Source: Pararhodobacter sp. SW119 (GTDB taxonomy: Bacteria > Pseudomonadota > Alphaproteobacteria > Rhodobacterales > Rhodobacteraceae). Taken from it: DNA of 64,000 nt. The stretch spans positions 35,063-99,062 of the forward strand of contig NZ_JADDJF010000012.1 in assembly GCF_017811755.1 (NCBI RefSeq), read 5' to 3'. Made by a program: the position numbers and the translations under genes. The first letter of the stretch is position 1. Every line of letters begins with the position of its first letter. Under the pieces are notes generated by a model. It saw nothing but the letters and a program-made list of their open reading frames with translations. It had not been told where the DNA came from and made no database searches. Shown piece by piece: positions 7,664-17,263 of this stretch.

Positions 7664-8680
7664 ATGACCCTCGGTGCGCAAATCGCCTGGGACGACACCG
7701 TCCTGCCCTTCCAGCTTGACCGCAGCGACATCCGCGGTCGTGTCGTCCGTCTGGACGGCGTCCTGCAGCGCGTGCTGAGCCAGCACGACTACCCCACGCC
7801 GATCGAGGCGCTGGTGGCCGAGGCCGCGCTGCTGACCGCGATGATCGGCCAGACCATGAAGCTACGCTGGCGGCTGTCGCTGCAGATCCGCGGCAACGGG
7901 CCGGCGCGGCTGATCGCGACCGACTACTTCGCCCCGGACGAGGCCGGCAACCCGGCCCGGATCCGCGGCTATGCCAGCTTCGACCGCGACCGACTGGACC
8001 CCGGCGCCGACCCGTTCAGCCAGATCGGCGAGGGGTATTTCGCGCTGATCATCGACCAGGGCCGCGACATGAGCCCCTACCAGGGGATCACGCCCATCTC
8101 CGGCGGCTCGCTGTCGGCCTGCGCCGAGACCTACTTCGCCCAGTCCGAACAGTTGCCGACCCGTTTCGCCACCGGCTTCGGCCGCTCGCGCCTGCCCGGC
8201 CGGGACGAATTGTGGCGCGGCGGCGGGGTGATGCTGCAGCATCTGCCCAAGGCCTCGCCCCACGCGACCGGCGGGGCCACCGGCGAAGGCGGTTTGCTGG
8301 CGCCCGAAGACGTGCTCGACGGCGACGAGGCCGAGAACTGGAACCGCGCCAACCTGCTGCTCGACACGGTGGAGGAGATCGAACTGATCGGCCCCTCGGT
8401 CCAGTCGACGGACCTGCTGCTGCGCCTCTTCCACGAGGAAGCGCCGCGCGTCTTCGATGCGCAGGCCCTCGCCTTCGGCTGCACCTGTTCCGAGGAGAAG
8501 GTGCGCCAGTCGCTGTCGATCTACTCGGCCAAGGACATCGCCACGATGACCACGGACGCGGGCACGGTGACCGCCGACTGCCAGTTCTGCGGCGCGCATT
8601 ACATCCTCGACCCGGCAACCCTGGGATTCGAGGCCAGCAAGCCCACGGGCGATGGAACCGAGCATGGACCTGACGCCTGA
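7664..8680 (+). CDS. hslO: Hsp33 redox-regulated holdase chaperone
   Basis: A 338-aa protein with the Hsp33 fold and the C-terminal zinc redox switch: C273-x-C275 and C306-x2-C309. Oxidative stress releases zinc, and disulfides then activate chaperone holdase function in the cytosol. The DLGAQIAWDD-like N-terminus and SGGSLSACAETYFAQSEQLPT segment are typical of alphaproteobacterial members, which carry a long insertion before the zinc domain. AAGG lies upstream of the ATG; an in-frame ATG at 7625 is less likely. The 3' end overlaps nudL by 17 bp, indicating an operon hslO-nudL-cca. Confidence 0.93.
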   Translation: MTLGAQIAWDDTVLPFQLDRSDIRGRVVRLDGVLQRVLSQHDYPTPIEALVAEAALLTAMIGQTMKLRWRLSLQIRGNGPARLIATDYFAPDEAGNPARIRGYASFDRDRLDPGADPFSQIGEGYFALIIDQGRDMSPYQGITPISGGSLSACAETYFAQSEQLPTRFATGFGRSRLPGRDELWRGGGVMLQHLPKASPHATGGATGEGGLLAPEDVLDGDEAENWNRANLLLDTVEEIELIGPSVQSTDLLLRLFHEEAPRVFDAQALAFGCTCSEEKVRQSLSIYSAKDIATMTTDAGTVTADCQFCGAHYILDPATLGFEASKPTGDGTEHGPDA

Positions 8681-9257
8681 ACGGTTGCGCGCGGCGCTGA
8701 CGGGTCCCGGCACGGGATCGTCCGATTTCGACCTGAATCCGGGCTACCGGCTGCCGGCCGGGCGCAAGCTGCGCCCGGCCGCGGTCCTCATCGCGATCGG
8801 CGCGGGCACGGGGGGCGCGTCCGTACTGCTGACCAAGCGCGCCTCGGGGCTTCGGGATCATGCCGGCCAGATCTCTCTGCCCGGCGGCAAGATCGACCCC
8901 GGCGACGCCGACGCCACCGCCGCCGCCCTGCGCGAGGCCGAGGAGGAAGTGGGCCTGCACCGTGGTCTGGTCGAACCCCTGGGCCATCTGCCCACGCACG
9001 AGACCGTCACCGGCTATACCGTGACGCCCGTGCTGGCCCGCGTCACCGCCCCCTTCCAGCCCTTCCCGCAGGAGGCCGAGGTCGAGGAGGCGTTCTTCGT
9101 CCCGCTCGCCCATCTGGCCGATCCCGGCCGCTACCGGGTCGAAAGGCGGCTTTGGCTGGGCCAGTGGCGCAGCTACTATGTCGTCCCGTGGGGGCCCTAT
9201 TACATCTGGGGGGCGACGGCGCGGATGCTGCGCCAACTGGCCGAAAGACTGGCATGA
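8664..9257 (+). CDS. nudL: CoA pyrophosphatase (Nudix)
   Basis: A 197-aa Nudix protein. The box GGKIDPGDADATAAALREAEEEVG lies at 74-97, interrupted here only for length. It is preceded by the UPF0035 signature LLTKRASGLRDHAGQISLPGG, which marks coenzyme A diphosphatases (NudL/YeaB group); these cleave CoA to 3',5'-ADP and phosphopantetheine. The ATG at 8664 lies inside hslO; an in-frame ATG at 8652 is also possible. The gene is translationally coupled to hslO and followed 13 bp later by cca, a neighbourhood repeatedly seen in Rhodobacteraceae. Confidence 0.9.
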   Translation: MDLTPERLRAALTGPGTGSSDFDLNPGYRLPAGRKLRPAAVLIAIGAGTGGASVLLTKRASGLRDHAGQISLPGGKIDPGDADATAAALREAEEEVGLHRGLVEPLGHLPTHETVTGYTVTPVLARVTAPFQPFPQEAEVEEAFFVPLAHLADPGRYRVERRLWLGQWRSYYVVPWGPYYIWGATARMLRQLAERLA

Positions 9258-9270
9258 GGGCGGTCGAAGC

Positions 9271-10428
9271 ATGAAGGTATCGGGCGACTGGCTGACGTGC
9301 GCCGGCACGCAGGCGGTGCTGGGGATGCTGGCGCGCGCCGGCTACCAGGCGTTCTGCGTCGGCGGCTGCGTGCGCAACGCGCTTCTGGGCGCGCCGGTCA
9401 CCGATGTCGACATCGCCACCAACGCCCTGCCCGCGACCGTGCTTCACATGGCCGGCCTGGCGGGGCTGAAGGCGGTGCCGACGGGCTATGCCCATGGCAC
9501 GGTCACCATCGTCGTCGATGGCACCGGCTACGAGGTCACCACCTTCCGCCACGATGTCGAGACCTTCGGGCGTCACGCGCGCGTGGCCTTCGCCACCGAT
9601 CTGGCACAGGACGCGGCGCGGCGCGACTTCACCATGAACGCGCTCTATGCCCGCGCCGACGGCACGGTGGTGGACCCGCTGGGCGGGCTGGCCGACCTGC
9701 AGGCGCGCCGCATCCGCTTCGTCGGCGACCCGCACGCCCGCATCGCCGAGGATTGCCTGCGCATCCTGCGCTTCTTTCGCTTTCACGCCCAGTACGGTGA
9801 TCCCGAAGGCGGCCTCGACCCGCAGGCGCTGGCGGCTTGTGCGGCGCATGTCGACATGCTGGCCGGACTGTCGCGCGAGCGCGTCGGCGCCGAGATGCGC
9901 AAGCTTCTGGCCGCGCCCGACCCCGCGCCCGCCGTCGCCGCGATGGAGGTGATCGGCGTGCTGGCGGCGCTGCTGCCGGGGGCCGCGGCCGGTCCGCTGT
10001 CCCGGCTGATCGCGCTGGAAGGGGGTGCGCCCGGCGACTGGCTGCGAAGGTTGGCCACGCTGGGCGGGCCGGACCCGTCGCAGGCGCTGCGCCTGTCGCG
10101 GGCCGAGGCGCGCGACCTCGCGCGCTTGCACGCAGCGATCCAAGGCGACGATCGCCCGGCGGCACTGGGCTACCGTCTGGGCCGCGCCCTGGGGACCGAC
10201 GCGCTGCTGGCCCGCGCCGCCACCCAGGGGACGCCGCTGCCCGACGGATGGCGCGCCGACCTCGACCGCGGTGCCGCATCGGTCTTTCCCCTGCGCCCCG
10301 CCGACCTGACGCCGGCGCTGTCCGGCCCCCCCCTGGGCGCCGCGCTCAAGCGCGCCGAGGCGCATTGGATCGCGCAGGACTTCGCCCCCGACCGCGCGGC
10401 GCTGCGGGCGCTGGTGCTGGGCGACTGA
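9271..10428 (+). CDS. cca: CCA tRNA nucleotidyltransferase / poly(A) polymerase family
   Basis: A 385-aa class II nucleotidyltransferase. The head domain has CVGGCVRNALLG (30-40) and the metal-binding D45-x-D47, followed by the RRDFTMNALY motif at about 118-127 and the ARIAEDCLRILRFFRF helix. These read as a tRNA CCA-adding enzyme rather than a poly(A) polymerase, though alphaproteobacterial members are annotated both ways. It repairs or adds the 3' CCA of tRNAs. The start is at 9271, following GAGGG. Although tRNA-Val in this window encodes CCA, the enzyme remains needed for repair. Confidence 0.9.
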   Translation: MKVSGDWLTCAGTQAVLGMLARAGYQAFCVGGCVRNALLGAPVTDVDIATNALPATVLHMAGLAGLKAVPTGYAHGTVTIVVDGTGYEVTTFRHDVETFGRHARVAFATDLAQDAARRDFTMNALYARADGTVVDPLGGLADLQARRIRFVGDPHARIAEDCLRILRFFRFHAQYGDPEGGLDPQALAACAAHVDMLAGLSRERVGAEMRKLLAAPDPAPAVAAMEVIGVLAALLPGAAAGPLSRLIALEGGAPGDWLRRLATLGGPDPSQALRLSRAEARDLARLHAAIQGDDRPAALGYRLGRALGTDALLARAATQGTPLPDGWRADLDRGAASVFPLRPADLTPALSGPPLGAALKRAEAHWIAQDFAPDRAALRALVLGD

Positions 10429-10510
10429 CGCCCCCCACCCGCCGCAGACCAAACCTTTAGAAATGGTTGCGATCACGACTTTAATCTTTGTTTTTCTGAG
10501 GCTTGACCTT

Positions 10511-10528
10511 CGGTCCGCTAGCGGACCG
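10511..10528. repeat. 18-bp perfect palindrome, copy 2 (CGGTCCGCTAGCGGACCG)
   Basis: Identical to 4618-4635. It lies 82 bp after cca and about 150 bp before the ABC exporter gene, in a 247-bp intergenic stretch that otherwise shows no gene. T-rich runs precede it (CTTTAATCTTTGTTTTTC), so it could belong to a termination region. I see no other feature in this gap. Confidence 0.6.
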
Positions 10529-10675
10529 CTCCTTGTGCCGCCCTTTCGGCGCCCGTCAAAGGGGCCCAGGCACCCCGACACCGGCCTGATCCCGGGGCCG
10601 GACGACGCGCGCCTCCTTTGCATTCAGCGCGGCAAGGGCTAAGTTCCACGGCACCCGTTCAGGACCGCGCCCCCC

Positions 10676-12520
10676 GTGCTCAAGTTCTTCGAAAACCTTG
10701 TCGACCCCTATGTGGTCTACACCGAAAGCGACCGGCCGCCGCAACGGCTCTGGCCGTTCCTGCGCCAGTACATGGGGCCGTTCCGCCGGGTCTTCATCGC
10801 CGCCGCCGTCATGTCGGTCATCGTCGCCTTCATCGAGGTGGGTCTGCTGTGGTACCTGGGTCGCGTCGTCGACCTGCTGGAAACGACCGGCGCGGCGGGC
10901 TTCTGGGCGGCGCACGGCTGGGAACTGGCGCTGGCGGCGCTTTTCATCCTGCTGGTGCGCCCGGTGCTGCAGATGCTGGACGTGGGGCTGATCAACAACG
11001 CCATCCTGCCCAACTTCGGCACCATCATCCGCTGGCGCGCGCATCGGCAGGTGCTGCGCCAGTCGGTCGGCTGGTTCGAGAACGACTTCGCCGGGCGCAT
11101 CGCCAACCGGATCATGCAGACCCCGCCGGCGGCCGGCGAGGCGGTCTTTCAGGTCTTCGACGCGCTCAGCTTTTCGATCGCTTATATCCTGGGCGCGGCG
11201 ATCCTGCTGATGGGCGCCGACCCGCGGCTGGTGATCCCGCTGCTGGTCTGGCTCGCGCTCTATGTCGGGCTGGTGCGCTGGACGATCCGGCACGTGACCC
11301 CGGCCTCGCAGGCGGCGGCCGACGCGCGCTCGGCGGTGACCGGGCGGGTGGTCGACGCCTACACGAACATCCACGCCGTCAAGCTTTTCGCCCACCACGC
11401 GCGCGAGGTGGACTACGCGAGGGAAGCGATCGAACACGCCCGCCACACCTTCCAGAAGGAAATGCGGATCTTCACGATCATGGATGTCGGGCTGTCGATC
11501 ATCAACGGCTTCCTGATCGTCGCGGTGGTCGGCTGGGCGGTGTGGCTGTGGTCCGCGGGCTCGGCCTCGCTGGGGGTGGTGGCCGCGGCCGCGGCGCTGG
11601 TCCTGCGGCTGAACGCGATGACCGGCTGGATCATGTGGGCGGTGTCCAGCTTCTTTCGCAACCTCGGCGTCGTCGCCGAGGGGATGGAGACCATCGCCCA
11701 GCCGATCACCCTTATCGACGCGGCGGATGCGAAACCCCTGGAGTTCACCGAGGGGCGGATCGAGTTGCAGGGCGTGACGCATCACTACGGGCGGCCATCC
11801 GGCGGGCTGCAGGACCTGTCGATGACGGTGGAGCCGGGCGAGAAGCTGGGTATCGTCGGCCGCTCCGGCGCGGGCAAGTCGACGCTGGTGAAGCTGCTTC
11901 TGCGTTTCTACGACCCCGAGCGCGGGCGCATCCTGATCGACGGGCAGGACGTGACGCGCGTGACGCAGGACAGCCTGCGCGCGCGGATCGGCATGGTCCA
12001 GCAGGACACCGCGCTGCTGCATCGCTCCGTCCGCGAGAACATCCTCTACGGTCGGCCGGACGCGACCGAAGCCGAGATGATCGCCGCCGCAGAACGGGCC
12101 GAGGCGCATGAATTCATCGCCGGCCTTGCCGATGCCGAGGGCAATCCGGGCTACGACGCCCGTGTCGGCGAGCGCGGCGTGAAGCTGTCCGGTGGGCAGC
12201 GGCAGCGCATCGCGCTCGCGCGCGTGATCCTGAAGGATGCGCCGATCCTGGTGCTGGACGAAGCTACGAGCGCGCTCGATTCCGAGGTCGAGGCCGCCAT
12301 CCAGGAGACGCTTTACGGCGTGATGGAGGGCAAGACCGTGATCGCCATCGCCCACCGGCTGTCGACCATCGCCCGGATGGACCGGATCGTGGTGCTGGAC
12401 GACGGCCGCATCGTCGAGGAAGGCACCCATGCGGAACTGCTGGATCGCGGCGCGCTTTACGCGCGGTTCTGGGCGCGGCAGTCGGGCGGCTTCATCGGGA
12501 TCGAGGAGGCGGCGGAGTGA
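10676..12520 (+). CDS. ABC exporter, fused permease-ATPase (copy 1)
   Basis: A 614-aa half-transporter of the MsbA/multidrug type: about six membrane helices in residues 35-330, then a nucleotide-binding domain. Walker A GRSGAGKST is at about 395, the signature LSGGQRQR at about 504, Walker B ILVLDEATSALD contains the catalytic Glu, and the H-loop is IAHRLSTI. The start is a GTG. It is followed at 106 bp by a strikingly similar exporter. The pair probably arose by tandem duplication and may form a heterodimer; both ATPase sites look intact. The exported substrate is unknown (lipids, peptides or drugs are possible). Confidence 0.88.
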   Translation: MLKFFENLVDPYVVYTESDRPPQRLWPFLRQYMGPFRRVFIAAAVMSVIVAFIEVGLLWYLGRVVDLLETTGAAGFWAAHGWELALAALFILLVRPVLQMLDVGLINNAILPNFGTIIRWRAHRQVLRQSVGWFENDFAGRIANRIMQTPPAAGEAVFQVFDALSFSIAYILGAAILLMGADPRLVIPLLVWLALYVGLVRWTIRHVTPASQAAADARSAVTGRVVDAYTNIHAVKLFAHHAREVDYAREAIEHARHTFQKEMRIFTIMDVGLSIINGFLIVAVVGWAVWLWSAGSASLGVVAAAAALVLRLNAMTGWIMWAVSSFFRNLGVVAEGMETIAQPITLIDAADAKPLEFTEGRIELQGVTHHYGRPSGGLQDLSMTVEPGEKLGIVGRSGAGKSTLVKLLLRFYDPERGRILIDGQDVTRVTQDSLRARIGMVQQDTALLHRSVRENILYGRPDATEAEMIAAAERAEAHEFIAGLADAEGNPGYDARVGERGVKLSGGQRQRIALARVILKDAPILVLDEATSALDSEVEAAIQETLYGVMEGKTVIAIAHRLSTIARMDRIVVLDDGRIVEEGTHAELLDRGALYARFWARQSGGFIGIEEAAE

Positions 12521-12546
12521 GCGGTCGGCTTTTGCGGCAGGTCGGC

Positions 12547-12605
12547 AGGGGGGCGCTGCCCCCCTCTTGGCTGCGCCAATTCACCCCCCGGGATATTTCC
12601 GGACA
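12547..12605 (-). repeat. Intergenic repeat element, short inverted copy A (core only)
   Basis: This 59-bp segment between the two ABC exporter genes matches, in reverse orientation, the central core of the long repeats at 34549-34881 and 45101-45437. It has the GGGGGG/CCCCCC hairpin (12548-12564), then CTCTTGGCTGCGCCAATTCA, then CCCCCCGGGATATTT and CGGACA. Read in frame it yields the spurious peptide APIHPPGYFRT. The flanking parts of the long element are missing. The Shine-Dalgarno of the second exporter (AAGGG) lies immediately after it. Confidence 0.85.
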
Positions 12606-12626
12606 TATGAAGAAGGGCGCGCGGGC

Positions 12627-14456
12627 ATGAAACTGGCCGATCTGATCGACCCGTTCCAGCCGGCGCCGGGGCCGCCGCCCGCGACGCTGTGGCGGTTCAT
12701 TCACTGGGGGCTGTCGGGCGCCTGGCCGGTCTTGCTGTCGGCCGCCGCGATCTCGGCGCTGGCGGGCGTGATGGAGGTGCTCTCGGCGCTGATCCTGGGC
12801 GCGGTGATCGATGCCGCGCTCGAGTCCGGCCCCGGCGCCTTCTTCGCCGAGAACTGGCTGCTGCTGGCGGGTTTCGCGGCTTTCTTCATCGTGCTGCGGC
12901 CGCTGGCCTTTGGCGCCTCCTCGGCGGCGAACACGATCGTGGTGCAGCCGAACGTGAACGTGCTGGTGCAGGCGCGGCTCAACCGTTGGACGCTGGGCCA
13001 GCCGGTGACCTTTTTCGACAACGACTTCGCCGGCCGGATCGCGCAGAAACAAGTGCAGACGGCGCGCGCGCTGACCGATGTGGCGAACGAGTCGATCAAC
13101 ACCGTGGCCTTTGCGCTGGCCTCGATCATCGGCTCGGTCGTGCTGTTGGTCACGATAGATCTGCGTATGGCGGTGGTGCTGGCAGTGTGGATGATCGGGT
13201 ACTTCGTCCTTATCCGGCATTTCCTGCCGAATGTACGTGCCAAGTCGGGGGCGCGGGCCGGGGCGCGGGCGATGGTCTCGGGTCAGGTCGTCGACACGAT
13301 CACCAACATCAAGACCGTCAAGCTGTTCGCCCATTCAGAACATGAAGACCGCGCCGCGCTGAATGCGATGGACGTCTTCCGCGACCGCTCGATCGACTTC
13401 GGCCAGGTGCAGGCGGCGTTCCGCTTCTGGCTGATGACGGTTGCGGGGATTCTGCCGGTGCTGCTGATCGGCGGCACCGCTTGGCTCTGGACGCTGGGCC
13501 AGGCCAGCCCCGGCGACATCGCCGCCGCCGGCGCCATCGCCATCCGTATCGCACAGATGACCGGCTGGGTCAGCTTCGTGCTGATGACGATCTACGGCAA
13601 CCTGGGCGAGGTCGAGAACGGGATGAAGACGCTGACGGCGCGACCCACCTTCGTCGACGCGCCCGATGCCGTGGACCTGGGGGCGATCACCGGGGCCGTC
13701 CGCTACGAGAACGTGGACTTTGCCTATGGCCGGCAGGCGGGCGGCGTCGAACGGATCAACCTCGACATCCGGCCGGGCGAAAAGATCGGCATCGTCGGAG
13801 CCTCGGGCGCGGGCAAGTCGACGCTGGTGGCCCTGCTGCTGCGGCTCTACGACGTCGAAGCCGGGCGCGTGCTGGTCGAGGGGCAGGACGTGCGCCGCCT
13901 GACACAGGAAAGCCTGCGCCGGCAGATCGGCATGGTCACGCAGGAAACCGCGATGTTCAACCGCTCGGCCTTCGACAACATCCGCTACGGGCGCCCCGAC
14001 GCCAGCCGCGCCGAGGTCGAGGCGGCGGCGCGCGCGGCGCAGGCGCATGACTTCATCGCCGATCTGCGCGACCACATGGGGCGTGCGGGCTATGACGCGC
14101 ACCTGGGCGAGCGCGGTGTCCGGCTGTCGGGCGGACAGCGGCAGCGGATCGCACTGGCCCGCGCCTTCCTGAAGGATGCGCCGATCCTGGTGCTGGACGA
14201 GGCGACGAGCGCGCTCGATTCCGAAGTCGAGGCGCAGGTGCAGGAGGCGCTGGAGCATCTGATGCGCGGCAAGACGGTTCTGGCGATCGCGCATCGGCTG
14301 TCGACCATCTCCAGCATGGACCGCATCATCGTCCTGGAGGCCGGGCGCATCGTCGAGGAAGGCACGCATGACGACCTGCTGGCACAGGGGGGTGTCTATG
14401 CGCGGTTCTGGACCCGCCAGTCGGGCGGGTTCATCGGGGTCGAGGAGGCGGTCTGA
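12627..14456 (+). CDS. ABC exporter, fused permease-ATPase (copy 2)
   Basis: A 609-aa half-transporter with the same plan as its upstream neighbour. Membrane helices fill residues 30-320, Walker A GASGAGKST is at about 391, LSGGQRQR at about 498, Walker B ILVLDEATSALD has the catalytic Glu, and IAHRLSTI follows. The last ~110 residues are nearly identical to copy 1, including the ending QSGGFIG. The start at 12627 follows AAGGG. A longer frame running back into the first gene translates the intergenic repeat and is rejected. The stop overlaps the next gene by one base (TGATG). Confidence 0.88.
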   Translation: MKLADLIDPFQPAPGPPPATLWRFIHWGLSGAWPVLLSAAAISALAGVMEVLSALILGAVIDAALESGPGAFFAENWLLLAGFAAFFIVLRPLAFGASSAANTIVVQPNVNVLVQARLNRWTLGQPVTFFDNDFAGRIAQKQVQTARALTDVANESINTVAFALASIIGSVVLLVTIDLRMAVVLAVWMIGYFVLIRHFLPNVRAKSGARAGARAMVSGQVVDTITNIKTVKLFAHSEHEDRAALNAMDVFRDRSIDFGQVQAAFRFWLMTVAGILPVLLIGGTAWLWTLGQASPGDIAAAGAIAIRIAQMTGWVSFVLMTIYGNLGEVENGMKTLTARPTFVDAPDAVDLGAITGAVRYENVDFAYGRQAGGVERINLDIRPGEKIGIVGASGAGKSTLVALLLRLYDVEAGRVLVEGQDVRRLTQESLRRQIGMVTQETAMFNRSAFDNIRYGRPDASRAEVEAAARAAQAHDFIADLRDHMGRAGYDAHLGERGVRLSGGQRQRIALARAFLKDAPILVLDEATSALDSEVEAQVQEALEHLMRGKTVLAIAHRLSTISSMDRIIVLEAGRIVEEGTHDDLLAQGGVYARFWTRQSGGFIGVEEAV

Positions 14457-14884
14457 TGGACCTGGAAACCGTCAGCCCGGCGGATTTCGGACGCAGCCTG
14501 CGGGGGCTGGGGCTGAACCTGCTGTGCCGCAATCTGCGCAAGATGGCAGCGTTTCTGGAGGCGGTCTTCGGCCTGACGATCCATCGGCTGAGCGACGATT
14601 TCGCGCTGGTCCGCCACGGCGAAACGCTGATCCAGTTGCACCGTGATGCAACCTTTGCCCGCCACCCGCTGCACGGGCTATTGCCCGAAGAGCCCCCGCG
14701 CGGGGCCGGGGCGCAGGTCTATCTTTTCGGCATCGACCCGGATGCGGCCTGCGGGCGCGCCGAAACCGCCGGCGGGCTGGTGATCGAACCGCCTGCCGAC
14801 AAACCCCACGGGCTGCGCGAGGCCACGATCCTGTCGCCCGAGGGTTACGCCTTCAGCCCGGCGGTACCGGCGCCATGCAGCTGA
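14456..14884 (+). CDS. VOC-fold (glyoxalase/bleomycin-resistance-like) protein
   Basis: A 142-aa protein with the single-module VOC pattern: LNLLCRNLRKMAAFLEAVFGLTI at the start, a short FALVRHGETLIQLH strand pair, then AQVYLFGIDPDAACGRAETAG and LREATILSPEGYAFSP. VOC proteins include lyases, dioxygenases and metal-binding resistance proteins; the sequence gives no substrate. It overlaps the ABC exporter stop by one base, and its own 3' end overlaps rlmD by 10 bp, so translation of the three is likely coupled. Confidence 0.72.
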   Translation: MDLETVSPADFGRSLRGLGLNLLCRNLRKMAAFLEAVFGLTIHRLSDDFALVRHGETLIQLHRDATFARHPLHGLLPEEPPRGAGAQVYLFGIDPDAACGRAETAGGLVIEPPADKPHGLREATILSPEGYAFSPAVPAPCS

Positions 14885-16113
14885 CCGTCGAACGGCTGGG
14901 CCATCGCGGCGATGGCGTGGCGGAAGGCGTCTTCGTCGCCCGCACCCTGCCCGGCGAGGTGGTCGAGGGCGAGGTCGAAGCGGGGCGGATCGCGCAGCCG
15001 CGAATCCTGCAGCCCTCGCCCGACCGTGTCGCCGCACCTTGCCGGCACTACCGCGCCTGCGGCGGGTGTGCGCTGCAGCACGCGTCGGACGGGTTCGTGG
15101 CAGGTTGGAAACGGCAGGTCGTCGAGGCGGCCCTTGCCGCACAGGGGGTGTCAGCGTCCTTTCGGCCGATCCAGACATCGCCCCGATCCAGCCGTCGGCG
15201 CGCCACCCTTGCCGGCCGACGGCTGAAATCGGGGGCGCTGGTCGGCTTTCACGCGCGCGGGTCGGACACGCTGACGGCGATCCCCGACTGCCTGCTGCTG
15301 GTCCCGGCGCTGATGGCGGCGCTGCCGGGGCTGGCGGGACTGGTCGCCACCGGCGCCTCGCGCAAGGGCGAGATGGCTTTGACCGTCACCGCCGTCGAGC
15401 AGGGCGTGGATGTCACCGTGAGCGGCGGCAAGCCGCTGGATGCCGACCTGCGCAGGGCGCTGCCGCAGCTTGCCGCGATGCAACGGCTTGCCCGCCTGAC
15501 CTGGGAGGGCGAGGCGGTCTACCAGCCGCAACCGCCGACGCTGCCGATGGGGCGCGCCCGCGTCACCCCGCCGCCCGGCGCCTTCCTGCAGGCGACGGCC
15601 GAGGGCGAGGCCGCGCTGCGCGCAAGGGTGGCCGAAGCGCTGACCGGGGCGCGGCGCGTCGCCGATCTGTTCTCCGGCTGCGGCACCTTTGCGCTGCCGC
15701 TGGCCGAGGGGGCCGAGGTGCACGCGGTCGAAGGCGACGCCGCGATGCTGGACGCTCTGGACGCCGGCTGGCGCGGCGCGCCGGGCTTGAGGCGGGTCAC
15801 GACCGAGGCCCGCGACCTGTTCCGCCGCCCGCTTCTGGCCGACGAGCTGGCGCGTTTCGACGGGCTGGTCATCGACCCGCCCCGCGCCGGCGCAGAGGCG
15901 CAGGCGCGCGCGATCGTCGCCGCCGGCCGCGCTGCGCCGGCGGTCATCGCCGCGGTCTCCTGCAACCCGGTGACCTTTGCCCGGGACGCCCGCATCCTGA
16001 CCGGGGCAGGCTACCGGATCGATTGGGTGCAGGTGGTGGATCAGTTCCGCTGGTCGCCGCATGTGGAGCTTGTGGCGCGCCTGAGCCGCGACGCCGGTCA
16101 TGCGGCGGTGTAG
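14875..16113 (+). CDS. rlmD: 23S rRNA (uracil-5)-methyltransferase, RlmD/RumA type
   Basis: A 412-aa RNA methyltransferase. An N-terminal TRAM-like domain (LTVERLGHRGDGVAEG) is followed by an iron-sulfur cluster motif C56-x5-C62-x2-C65 with a fourth cysteine at 139. The SAM-binding motif DLFSGCGTFALP lies at about 264, and the catalytic Cys363 is in SCNPVTFARD. The enzyme makes m5U in rRNA (or tRNA; RlmC, RlmD and TrmA are hard to tell apart by eye). It is the last gene of the rightward run and is followed by 349 bp without a gene. Confidence 0.88.
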   Translation: MQLTVERLGHRGDGVAEGVFVARTLPGEVVEGEVEAGRIAQPRILQPSPDRVAAPCRHYRACGGCALQHASDGFVAGWKRQVVEAALAAQGVSASFRPIQTSPRSSRRRATLAGRRLKSGALVGFHARGSDTLTAIPDCLLLVPALMAALPGLAGLVATGASRKGEMALTVTAVEQGVDVTVSGGKPLDADLRRALPQLAAMQRLARLTWEGEAVYQPQPPTLPMGRARVTPPPGAFLQATAEGEAALRARVAEALTGARRVADLFSGCGTFALPLAEGAEVHAVEGDAAMLDALDAGWRGAPGLRRVTTEARDLFRRPLLADELARFDGLVIDPPRAGAEAQARAIVAAGRAAPAVIAAVSCNPVTFARDARILTGAGYRIDWVQVVDQFRWSPHVELVARLSRDAGHAAV

Positions 16114-16178
16114 GCCGCGGGGGCGGGCAGCAGCCTCGGCTGGCGCCTGCGCCGGGCGAAGGAGGCGATCAGGGTGGG

Positions 16179-16196
16179 GTGCTCAAATTTGAGCAC
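16179..16196. promoter_or_regulatory. Perfect 18-bp palindrome, possible operator
   Basis: GTGCTCAAATTTGAGCAC is a perfect palindrome in the 349-bp gap between rlmD and the sodium channel gene (16114-16462). It shares the arms TGCTCAA/TTGAGCA with the palindrome at 35-50; only the central two bases differ. A single regulator may recognise both. The site is about 270 bp upstream of the channel start. No small gene or RNA can be supported in the rest of the gap. Confidence 0.45.
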
Positions 16197-16462
16197 TTCG
16201 GCAAGTCATTGATAGACATAACGAAAGGCTTGTCGTTAACCGCAATGAAACTTCTGGCGCATGCACCGCCCCCCGGCGTCACGCGGTGGACATCAGCCGG
16301 TGACATGACTGGATCAGGTCATGGGGAGCGCGTGACGAGCCGGTCGGTCCACGCAAAAGCGCAGCCAAGCGGGAACTTGCGGCGCGCGGCCGAAGCCGCC
16401 ATATGGCGCGGGATGGAAGGCCCGTTACCGTCCGGCCCAGGCAAGACAAGGAACGACACGGC

Positions 16463-17245
<783 letters not shown>

Positions 17246-17263
17246 GGGACTGCGCGCGGGCGC

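Noticed and set aside
12429..12626. N-terminal extension of the second ABC exporter containing APIHPPGYFRT
   Set aside because: It is the translated intergenic repeat; the ATG at 12627 follows a good ribosome binding site and gives a normal-length exporter.
14416..14456. Frameshift or truncation in either ABC exporter
   Set aside because: Both genes carry complete Walker A, signature, Walker B and H-loop motifs and end with the same QSGGFIG tail; no damage is seen.
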